Positions 1-6,578 of a DNA stretch of 32,177 nucleotides are shown here, piece after piece (positions within the stretch are counted from its first letter, which is position 1; each line of letters starts with the position of its first letter). Location of the stretch: positions 1 through 32,177 of the forward strand of contig JAFTCX010000042.1 of the NCBI GenBank assembly GCA_017454485.1, written 5' to 3'. A program made the translations under genes and the position numbers. Source of the DNA: Clostridia bacterium. Lineage in GTDB: Bacteria > Bacillota > Clostridia > Oscillospirales > Acutalibacteraceae. Under the pieces are notes generated by a model. It was not told the DNA's origin. It did no database searches and worked only from the letters and a program-made list of their open reading frames with translations.

Positions 1-30
1 GCAAAAATAACAGCCGCTCGTGAGCGGCTG
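1..30 (-). terminator. Rho-independent terminator of the lone acyl-CoA synthetase
   Basis: A perfect 9-bp stem (CAGCCGCTC/GAGCGGCTG, positions 11-30) is followed on the minus strand by TTATTTTTGC (positions 10-1). It lies about 30 bases past the stop codon of the minus-strand ligase gene, as expected for an intrinsic terminator. It is the last of four consecutive hairpins between 135 and 11. Confidence 0.75.
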
Positions 31-57
31 CTGGAAATGTAATGCGATGCTAAACCT

Positions 58-1836
58 TCAAAGCCCCTTCCAGGGGCCAAGCCAGCAATAGCCCCTTATA
101 GGGGCAGAACAAACCACCGGTTTCACCGGTGGTTTTGATTCCTCAGCATCTTCACGTTTGGTACGCCGCACTTTTTGCATGCTTGTTTTATCGAGGGCGC
201 TCTTTCGGATAAATACACGTCGAATCGCCTTATAGGCCGGCAGGCGACGGTTAATGCGGCGAACGGAATCGTTGACCGCCTGCTGAATATCCTCGTTCGT
301 CAGCTTGTCTTTGTGAAGCTGCTCTTTGATTGCAGCCTCATCGGGTACAACGGTTGCGGCAACGCTTTCCTGCGAAGCGTCGTTGTCTCCGAAGATCAGT
401 GATTCCAGCACAAGCGGATCGCGGTTCAGATAGTATTCGATCTCCTCGGGATAAATATTCTTCCCGCCCCTGGTCACGATTACGTTTTTGCTGCGTCCGC
501 TGATATGATAGTTTCCGTTCTCATCGCAGTAACCGAGATCGCCCGTGCGCAGCCAGCCGTTTTGCAGCACCTGCTGGGTGGCCTTTTTATTTTTATAGTA
601 GCCAAGCATGACCATCGGCCCCTTGACACAGATCTCCCCCGCTCCGGATTCATCGGAATTTTCAATGATCACCTGCACGGTATCCAGCGGTTTGCCGACG
701 CCGTCCGGCTGCGCGTGTTCTGGGTCGTTGCACATAATGATCGGCGAACACTCAGTCAGACCGTAGCCGATGATGACGGGATAGCCGAAGGAGGCGAAAT
801 CCTTCGCAACGTCCGGATTCAGCGGCGCCGCACCGACCATGATCATCCGCAGCCGCCCGCCAAAGACTTCATGCACAGCGGAATAGGCGTATTTTCGCAG
901 ATCTTTCCATTCAAAACGCTGAATCAAAAACGACATTTTGCCGGAGGTCAGCGAGCGCTTCAGACCGGTTTGCGTTGAAAGCTGAGCCAATATTTTTTTA
1001 TGGATTTTTTCAAGCATCAGCGGCACCATCGTGATCACGGTCGGCTGATAAAACGGCAGATCCTTCGCCATGGCACGCAAGCTTTCGCAAAAGCTGACAG
1101 AACCGCCGACATACAAAATGATCAACATGGAAATCGCCTGATAGGTGTGATGCAAAGGCAGCAGGCAAAGTGTGCTGTCGCTTTGCGTCAGACGCATTCG
1201 TCCTGCAACGCTCATGATATCCGCACAGAGATTGCGGTGTGAGAGCATGACGCCTTTTGCGTTGCCTGTTGTGCCGGAGGTAAAAAGTAAAAACGCCATC
1301 TCGTTCGGATCGATTAAACGGTTTATATAAGCGTCATATCCGGCATTCAGCAGAGCTTCGCCCTCGCGCATCAGATCAAAGCAGGTTTCTTCGCCCTCCT
1401 GAGTTGTTTCCTCAAGGGAAAAGATCATCATTTTTTTCGGCAGCTTTTTTCGAAGCGCAAACAGCTTTTGCAGTGTCGCCTTGTCCGCAAAGACCGCGCG
1501 AATGCCGGCGTAGTGCAGAATATTAACAAGGCTGTCCTCCTGCATTTCGCGTTCAATCGGCACAACAACGCCCACGCCGCAGCTCACCGCAAGATACGAA
1601 ATTGCCCATGTCACGCTGTTTTTTCCCATGATCGCAATGTGGCGTCCCTCAAGCCCGCGCTCCAGAAGCGCGGAACCGAGCCGCTGCACGCAAAGCAGCA
1701 GCTTATGATAGGTATAATAGCCGAGCGTGCCGTCCTTTGTTCGATAAAGGAAGGCGCGTTTTTGCGGAATTTGCTGCGCCTGGTTGAGCAGAAGCTGCAT
1801 GAGTGTTTGCACATACAGCGCACCCTTGTCGTCCAT
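58..1836 (-). CDS. AMP-forming long-chain acyl-CoA/ACP synthetase
   Basis: 592-residue member of the ANL adenylating superfamily. It probably activates a fatty or other carboxylic acid to the acyl-AMP and passes it to CoA or an acyl carrier protein in the cytoplasm. Visible core motifs are the P-loop-like TSGTTGNAKG (about residues 183-195), GYGLTECSP, GWLRTGDLGY with SGRSKNVIV, and the C-terminal catalytic-lysine segment TSMQKVRR. The start is chosen because AAAGGAGG precedes ATG by about 8 bases, and a good promoter lies upstream. It stands alone, with no carrier protein beside it. It resembles the ligase at 24929-26677 motif by motif, so the two look like paralogues. Residues 568-592 (KPPVKPVV...) are encoded by a hairpin repeat and lie beyond the usual family end, so they are probably a non-functional tail. 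Substrate is unknown; FadD-like or FAAL-like are both possible. Confidence 0.85.
   Translation of the reverse strand: MDDKGALYVQTLMQLLLNQAQQIPQKRAFLYRTKDGTLGYYTYHKLLLCVQRLGSALLERGLEGRHIAIMGKNSVTWAISYLAVSCGVGVVVPIEREMQEDSLVNILHYAGIRAVFADKATLQKLFALRKKLPKKMMIFSLEETTQEGEETCFDLMREGEALLNAGYDAYINRLIDPNEMAFLLFTSGTTGNAKGVMLSHRNLCADIMSVAGRMRLTQSDSTLCLLPLHHTYQAISMLIILYVGGSVSFCESLRAMAKDLPFYQPTVITMVPLMLEKIHKKILAQLSTQTGLKRSLTSGKMSFLIQRFEWKDLRKYAYSAVHEVFGGRLRMIMVGAAPLNPDVAKDFASFGYPVIIGYGLTECSPIIMCNDPEHAQPDGVGKPLDTVQVIIENSDESGAGEICVKGPMVMLGYYKNKKATQQVLQNGWLRTGDLGYCDENGNYHISGRSKNVIVTRGGKNIYPEEIEYYLNRDPLVLESLIFGDNDASQESVAATVVPDEAAIKEQLHKDKLTNEDIQQAVNDSVRRINRRLPAYKAIRRVFIRKSALDKTSMQKVRRTKREDAEESKPPVKPVVCSAPIRGYCWLGPWKGL
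63..135 (-). repeat. Multi-hairpin palindromic element overlapping the 3' end of a CDS
   Basis: Three perfect inverted repeats lie in a row: 111-135 (10-bp stem, AAACCACCGG/CCGGTGGTTT, 5-base loop), 91-105 (GCCCC-TTATA-GGGGC) and 63-77 (GCCCC-TTCCA-GGGGC, the same stem with a different loop). A fourth hairpin with a T-tract follows at 11-30. The reading frame of the ligase runs through the first three. This modular palindrome structure looks like an interspersed repeat of the REP/MITE kind. That it occurs elsewhere in the genome is an inference, because no second copy is present in this window. Confidence 0.55.
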
Positions 1837-1866
1837 TGCCGCGCCTCCTTTCGTTTTGATGCTTTC

Positions 1867-1895
1867 ATTTTATATGATAATTCATTCTTTGGCAA
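1867..1895 (-). promoter_or_regulatory. SigA-type promoter for the lone acyl-CoA synthetase
   Basis: On the minus strand, TTGCCA (1890-1895), a 17-bp spacer and TAAAAT (1867-1872). It sits about 30 bases upstream of the ligase start and back-to-back with the plus-strand promoter at 1904-1932. Confidence 0.6.
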
Positions 1896-1903
1896 GGTTT
1901 TTA

Positions 1904-1932
1904 TTGATTTTTTTTGAAAGTTGTGTTAGAAT
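1904..1932 (+). promoter_or_regulatory. SigA-type promoter for the ywiB-like/argS operon
   Basis: TTGATT (1904-1909), a 17-bp spacer and TAGAAT (1927-1932), with a TG one base before the -10 box (extended -10). The expected transcript start near 1939 leaves a short leader before the first gene. Confidence 0.65.
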
Positions 1933-1957
1933 AATCTGAAATTATATAAATCAAAGG

Positions 1958-2404
1958 ATGATCTCTTTGGAGGAAGCATACCTGATCGGCATCCATATCA
2001 TTCAGAGCGCCGAGGGGCAGAAGGAAGAACTGGATATGACGACCGGCGCCGCACTGTTCGGCACGCCGGAGGATTACACGATCATCTATACTGATTCGAC
2101 CGGCGATCTTGCCGGAACGGTCACAAAGGTCCATGTCAAAGACCGACGGCGTATCACGATCAAGCGTGAGGGCGATTATCAGACCAGCCTTGTGCTTGAA
2201 CCGAATGTTCGCCATCAGACCTTATATCAAACACCCTATGGGGAATTCATGATCGGTGTGTGCGCACTGCGTGTGGAATCACAGATCACACAAAGCGGCG
2301 GCACATTGCTGTTTCGCTATTGCACCGACGCCGACATGGTTCCGCTCGGAGAGGTCGAATTCAAAATGACATTAAAACCGCGTTTCAACGGAGGCACACA
2401 ATGA
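1958..2404 (+). CDS. YwiB-like DUF1934 beta-barrel protein
   Basis: Small (up to 148 residues) protein of the DUF1934/YwiB type, recognised from the opening beta strand (LIGIHIIQS), the central KRxGxYQTSLVLEPN block, the TPYGEFMIGV strand and its position directly before argS, as in Bacillus (ywiB-argS). Biochemical function is not established for the family. The argS ATG overlaps its stop codon by four bases (ATGA), so the two genes are translationally coupled. The start is uncertain: ATG 1958 has AAAGG directly abutting it with no spacing, whereas GGAGG at 1969-1973 is ideally placed 8 bases before an in-frame CTG at 1982. Initiation at that CTG would remove eight residues and still keep the whole domain. 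Promoter at 1904-1932. Confidence 0.8.
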   Translation: MISLEEAYLIGIHIIQSAEGQKEELDMTTGAALFGTPEDYTIIYTDSTGDLAGTVTKVHVKDRRRITIKREGDYQTSLVLEPNVRHQTLYQTPYGEFMIGVCALRVESQITQSGGTLLFRYCTDADMVPLGEVEFKMTLKPRFNGGTQ

Positions 2405-4146
2405 CGCTTACGATTCAAAAAGCAAAAGAACAGATCCGCGCTTTCATCTCTTCTGCCGCGCAAAAAGCGCAGGCCGAGGGAAGCCTTCCCGCAGGCGAGC
2501 TCAGCGCGTTCAACATTGAAGTTCCGGCAGACAAAGCCAACGGCGATTATTCCACAAACGCCGCCATGGTCAACGCGCGCACGCTGCATCTTCCGCCGCG
2601 CAAGATCACGGAAGCGCTCACGGCGCACATGGACCTTTCGGATTCTTATTTTTCCCGTGTGGAAGTCGCAGGTCCCGGCTTTATCAATTTTTATTTCAGT
2701 CCTGCCTATTATGCCGATGTGCTGCTTGACGTGTGCGCAGCCGGAAAGAATTACGGGCGCAGCGATTACGGCAAAGGACAGCGCGTCAACATTGAATTTG
2801 TTTCGGCAAATCCCACCGGTCCCATGCACATGGGCAACGCACGCGGCGGCGCGCTCGGCGATTGCCTTGCGGGTGTGATGGATTATGCCGGTTTTAATGT
2901 ACACCGTGAGTTCTATATCAACGACGCGGGCAACCAGATCGAAAAATTCGCGCTCTCCCTTGATGTGCGCTATCGCCAGCTTTTCCTCGGTGAAGACGCG
3001 GTGGAACTGCCGGAGGACAGCTATCACGGAGAAGATATCACCGAACGCGCTAAGGAATTCGCGGCGCTTTACGGCGATCGGTATATGAATGCGAGCGAAG
3101 AAGAACGCCGCAAGGCGCTTGTGGATTTTGCGTTGCCGAAAAACATTCAGAACATGAAGAACGCGATGAACACCTATCGCATTCAGTATGACACCTGGTT
3201 CCACGAATCCGTTTTGCATAACGACGGCGAACTGAAGGACACGATTGACCTTTTGTCAAAGAACGGTTACACCTATGAAAAAGACGGTGCGCTGTGGTAT
3301 AAAAACAAGGATATTCAGACAGAAATGCTGCTTGCACAAGGCAAAACGCAAGAGGAGATCGATCGACTGGAGCTCAAGGACGATGTGCTTGTGCGCACCA
3401 ACGGCAACCCGACCTATTTTGCCGCGGACATCGCCTATCACAGAAACAAGCTTGAAAAACGCGGTTTTGACAAAGCCATCGACGTTTGGGGTGCGGATCA
3501 TCACGGACACGTTGCACGTATGAAGGGCGCCATGAAGGCGATCGGCCTTGATCCGCAGCGGCTCGACATTTTGCTGATGCAGTTTGTGCGTCTGATGCGC
3601 GACGGTGAAGTCGTGCGTATGTCAAAACGCACAGGCAAGGCTATCACCCTTGTGGATCTGCTTGAAGAAGTGCCCATCGATGCGGTGCGGTTTTTGTTCA
3701 ACATGCGCGAACCGGGCTCACTGATGGATTTTGACCTCGACCTTGCCGTGCAGCAAAGTGCGCAGAATCCGGTGTATTACTGCCAGTATGCGCACGCACG
3801 CATCCACAGCATTCTTGCAAAGCTTGAAAGCGAAGGAAAATCCGCACGCGAATGCAAACGGGAAGAGCTTATGCTGCTCACCGCACCGGAAGAGACCGCG
3901 CTCATCACCTATCTTTCCACTTTGCCGGATGTGATTATTCATGCCGCCAAAAACTACGATCCCGCAAAGGTCACGCATTACTGCACCGACCTTGCAACAC
4001 TTTTCCACAAGTTTTACAACGCCTGCCGCGTCAATGTGGAAGATGAATCTCTCATGCAGGCCCGGCTTTGCCTTTGCAACTGCGTAAAGGATACGCTGTT
4101 CAGCATTTTGACCATGCTGCGTGTGGATGCGCCGGAGAAGATGTAA
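2401..4146 (+). CDS. argS: Arginyl-tRNA synthetase
   Basis: 581 residues, class I aminoacyl-tRNA synthetase that charges tRNA-Arg with arginine in the cytoplasm. Visible features in order are an N-terminal Arg_S domain (residues 1-90, ending VAGPGFINFYF), the HIGH-type motif PMHMGNARGG (HMGN at 143-146) preceded by FVSANPTGP, the catalytic core, the KMSKS-type loop RMSKRTGK (around 407-412) and a C-terminal DALR anticodon-binding domain beginning near VYYCQYAHARIHSIL. The first Lys of KMSKS is missing, as in many ArgRS. The start is ATG 2401, because the preceding frame has GGAGG (2390-2394) before it and overlap with the YwiB-like stop is typical. The frame stays open upstream to 2260, but that stretch overlaps ywiB in another frame and lacks ArgS character. 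Confidence 0.97.
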   Translation: MTLTIQKAKEQIRAFISSAAQKAQAEGSLPAGELSAFNIEVPADKANGDYSTNAAMVNARTLHLPPRKITEALTAHMDLSDSYFSRVEVAGPGFINFYFSPAYYADVLLDVCAAGKNYGRSDYGKGQRVNIEFVSANPTGPMHMGNARGGALGDCLAGVMDYAGFNVHREFYINDAGNQIEKFALSLDVRYRQLFLGEDAVELPEDSYHGEDITERAKEFAALYGDRYMNASEEERRKALVDFALPKNIQNMKNAMNTYRIQYDTWFHESVLHNDGELKDTIDLLSKNGYTYEKDGALWYKNKDIQTEMLLAQGKTQEEIDRLELKDDVLVRTNGNPTYFAADIAYHRNKLEKRGFDKAIDVWGADHHGHVARMKGAMKAIGLDPQRLDILLMQFVRLMRDGEVVRMSKRTGKAITLVDLLEEVPIDAVRFLFNMREPGSLMDFDLDLAVQQSAQNPVYYCQYAHARIHSILAKLESEGKSARECKREELMLLTAPEETALITYLSTLPDVIIHAAKNYDPAKVTHYCTDLATLFHKFYNACRVNVEDESLMQARLCLCNCVKDTLFSILTMLRVDAPEKM

Positions 4147-4152
4147 AAACCT

Positions 4153-4181
4153 TGTTTACCCTGACATTTTCTGCATATAAT
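4153..4181 (+). promoter_or_regulatory. Candidate promoter for the two-component operon
   Basis: Perfect -10 TATAAT (4176-4181) with a weak -35 TTGTTT (4153-4158) at 17-bp spacing. It lies 64 bases upstream of the response regulator start and just after the argS stop. A weak -35 with a strong -10 would fit activator control, but that is inference. Confidence 0.5.
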
Positions 4182-4245
4182 AAAGTCAATTTAAAGTATC
4201 TTTGCTATTTATATAAGTATCAAACACTAACGAAGGAGAACGATT

Positions 4246-4935
4246 ATGGCTGCGGAAAAAATACTTGTTGTTGACGACGACCTTAATATTTGCGAACTGC
4301 TGCGTCTTTATTTGGAAAAAGAAGGCTACACCGTTGTGATTGCGAACGACGGACAGGCCGCATTGGAAATGTTCCGCGAGGAATCCCCCGCCCTTGTTCT
4401 GCTCGATATCATGCTGCCGAAGCTTGACGGCTGGCAGGTTTGCCGCGAGATCCGCAAATTTTCAGACGCGCGTATCATCATGCTCACGGCGAAGGGCGAA
4501 GTGTTCGACCGTGTGCTCGGCCTGGAGCTCGGCGCCGACGACTACGTTGTGAAGCCCTTCGACGCAAAAGAAGTGATTGCAAGAATCAAAGCCGTACTGC
4601 GCCGTTCGGCATCCGGCAGCTCGGAAGAGACCAAGGAAGTTCACTATGAGAACCTTTCCATCAACCTGACGAACTATGAGATGAAGGTTTGCGGCGTTCA
4701 CATCAACACCCCGCCGAAGGAGCTCGAGCTGATTTATCATCTTGCAAAAAATCCCAACCGTGTTTTCACCCGCGACCAGCTTTTGGATGAAGTCTGGGGC
4801 TTCGATTATTACGGAGATTCCCGTACCGTGGACGTACACATCAAACGCCTGCGCGAAAAGCTTGCCGGCGCATCCGACAAATGGGAGCTGCGCACCGTCT
4901 GGGGCGTTGGTTATCGGTTTGAAACCAAAGACTGA
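4246..4935 (+). CDS. OmpR/PhoB-family response regulator
   Basis: 229-residue two-component regulator. The receiver domain (residues 3-118) has the acidic pocket DDD at 10-12, phospho-acceptor D54 (LLDIMLP), switch T81 and conserved K103 (VVKPFD). A winged-helix DNA-binding domain fills residues 130-226, with the PPKELELIYHLAKNP, FTRDQLLDEVWG and SRTVDVHIKRLREKL elements of the Trans_reg_C family. AAGGAG before ATG 4246 supports the start. The partner kinase begins 61 bases downstream, after a hairpin (4946-4968). Gene order regulator-kinase-HtrA recalls the CssRS-HtrA secretion-stress system of Bacillus, although the regulator could equally belong to the WalR/ResD/PhoP types, which cannot be separated by eye. 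Confidence 0.93.
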   Translation: MAAEKILVVDDDLNICELLRLYLEKEGYTVVIANDGQAALEMFREESPALVLLDIMLPKLDGWQVCREIRKFSDARIIMLTAKGEVFDRVLGLELGADDYVVKPFDAKEVIARIKAVLRRSASGSSEETKEVHYENLSINLTNYEMKVCGVHINTPPKELELIYHLAKNPNRVFTRDQLLDEVWGFDYYGDSRTVDVHIKRLREKLAGASDKWELRTVWGVGYRFETKD

Positions 4936-4945
4936 TAGAAACTGT

Positions 4946-4968
4946 ACAGGCACTGCAAATGTGCCTGT
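4946..4968 (+). terminator. Intercistronic hairpin between regulator and kinase (attenuator-like)
   Basis: A perfect 8-bp stem ACAGGCAC/GTGCCTGT with a 7-base loop is followed by CTTCTTTGTGTG. It starts 10 bases after the response regulator stop and ends 14 bases before the kinase ribosome binding site GGAGG. The tail is only moderately T-rich, so partial termination or mRNA processing that lowers kinase relative to regulator is more likely than full termination. Confidence 0.55.
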
Positions 4969-4996
4969 CTTCTTTGTGTGAGCGGAGGAATTTACA

Positions 4997-6454
4997 TTGA
5001 AAAAAACACGAAAAAAGCTGAATAACGCCGTTTTTCGCCGCTATTTCGGCATCACATCGCTCATTGTGGTTGTCGCTTTGATCGTGCTCGGTCTCATGAT
5101 GATTGTTTTTACGGCGAGCCAATGGTGGAACGAAAAAACACAGGCGCTTTCCGGCAATGCAACCATGATCGTGGAAACAGTGCAGACCCTTTATGCGGAA
5201 GATGAGTTTGAAAAGGAAGAGAATTTCACCGACTTTGTTGAAACACTGCGCATGGTTTCCGCCGCTACGGACTCCGATTACTTTCTTGTCGGTGAAAACG
5301 GCCGTGTGATCGCCTGCAAGGATTGCGGCCGCATTCGCAAAAAGAGCGACTGTGAATATCATGCGGGGCTGCGCATCCCGGACGACTTTCTTGACAAAGC
5401 GATGAAGCACGGATTTACGGATTACGTCGGCAACGATATTTTCGGCATCGGCAAATTTGTGGTCGCTACTTCGGTGGACACCGATCCGAGCCACGGCGTC
5501 GTCTTCGGCGTGGAGGACGCGATCACCGGTTTGCTGCCCTATGTTTTGAGCATTCTCAAGACGTTTTTCTTCTCCTTGATCGCCGCTTTGGTACTGAGCT
5601 TTATCATCATCTTTTTCTTTTCACGCGGTATCACTACACCGCTCAATGAGATGGAGGAAGTCACCAAGCACTTTGCAAAGGGTGAATTTCAGCACCGCGC
5701 CAACGAAAACTATAAAAAAGGTTATCTGAGCGAATTTGCCAAGGGACTGAACCAGATGGCAGATGAGCTTGCCATTGAAGAAGAAGCACAGCGCAGCTTC
5801 ATCGCCAATGTTTCGCATGAGCTGAAAACGCCGATGACCACCATCAGCGGCTTCATCGACGGTATTCTTGACGGAACAATCCCGCCCGAACGCGAACGGG
5901 AGTATCTCACGATCGTTTCCAGAGAGGTCAAACGCCTCTCGCGCATCGTGGTTTCCATGCTAAACCTTTCCAAAATTGAAGCCGGAGAAGTCAACCTCAG
6001 CCCGATCCGCTATGATATCTCCGCGCAAATATTTGAAACACTGCTGCCCTTTGAACAGGTCATCGAGCAAAAGCACATTCATGTGGTCGGGTTTGAATCG
6101 ATGGGCACTGTAACCGTAAATGCCGACCGCGATCTGCTGCAGCAGGTCATTTACAATCTGCTTGACAACGCAGTGAAATTTACGCCGGACGGCGGAACGA
6201 TCTCCATCCGTGCCAAAAACACGATCAGCGAAACCTATGTCAGCATCCGCAACACCGGCTCGGTGAATCCGAATGAGCTTTCCCGCATTTTTGAACGCTT
6301 TTATAAAGTTGACAAATCGCGTTCCTTCGATATCAAAGGCGTCGGTCTCGGTCTTTATATTGTCAAAACTATTGTCAATATGCATGACGGTGAGATCAAA
6401 GCGACGGGAAAAGAGGGCGAATACGTTCAGTTTGCTTTTCGCATCCCACTTTAA
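4997..6454 (+). CDS. Membrane sensor histidine kinase
   Basis: 485-residue partner of the upstream regulator. Order of parts: TM1 (about 17-39), an extracytoplasmic sensor (about 42-178), TM2 (about 187-209), HAMP (210-262), HisKA with phospho-acceptor H274 (SHELKTP), and a HATPase domain with N-box YNLLDNAVKF and G-box GVGLGLYIVK. It senses an envelope signal and phosphorylates the regulator. The sensor holds C107, C110, C119 and H122 (CxxC-x8-CxxH spacing), a possible metal or thiol site that the rest of the domain does not explain. The start is TTG 4997, which follows GGAGG at 8-9 bases; no in-frame ATG lies near. An inverted repeat separates it from the regulator gene, so its level may be tuned separately. 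Confidence 0.93.
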   Translation: MKKTRKKLNNAVFRRYFGITSLIVVVALIVLGLMMIVFTASQWWNEKTQALSGNATMIVETVQTLYAEDEFEKEENFTDFVETLRMVSAATDSDYFLVGENGRVIACKDCGRIRKKSDCEYHAGLRIPDDFLDKAMKHGFTDYVGNDIFGIGKFVVATSVDTDPSHGVVFGVEDAITGLLPYVLSILKTFFFSLIAALVLSFIIIFFFSRGITTPLNEMEEVTKHFAKGEFQHRANENYKKGYLSEFAKGLNQMADELAIEEEAQRSFIANVSHELKTPMTTISGFIDGILDGTIPPEREREYLTIVSREVKRLSRIVVSMLNLSKIEAGEVNLSPIRYDISAQIFETLLPFEQVIEQKHIHVVGFESMGTVTVNADRDLLQQVIYNLLDNAVKFTPDGGTISIRAKNTISETYVSIRNTGSVNPNELSRIFERFYKVDKSRSFDIKGVGLGLYIVKTIVNMHDGEIKATGKEGEYVQFAFRIPL

Positions 6455-6461
6455 AGAAATA

Positions 6462-6490
6462 TTTAGTTAATATTTTAACTTGGTTTTAGC
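6462..6490 (+). promoter_or_regulatory. Candidate response-regulator box upstream of htrA
   Basis: Three TTTA(G/A)(T/C) motifs start at 6462, 6474 and 6485, that is, spaced about one helical turn apart (12 and 11 bp), which is the arrangement OmpR/PhoB-family regulators bind. The same stretch contains the perfect inverted repeat AGTTAA-TATT-TTAACT (6465-6480). It lies about 90-117 bases upstream of the htrA start. A clear SigA -35/-10 pair is not evident here, consistent with an activated promoter. Binding is inferred only. Confidence 0.4.
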
Positions 6491-6578
6491 GTAAAATGTT
6501 AAAAAATAATCAACAGATCAATAAACAGAGAGCTACGCAACAAGCGCTCCTCTCGTATGAAAGGTTTTGGTGATTCTT

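Noticed and set aside
1-135. CRISPR array from the repeated hairpins
   Set aside because: Stems are palindromic with unequal sizes, there are no regular spacers, and no cas genes are present.
2260-2400. Extended argS start upstream of ATG 2401
   Set aside because: The extra stretch overlaps the YwiB-like gene, has no ribosome binding site and no similarity to ArgS.
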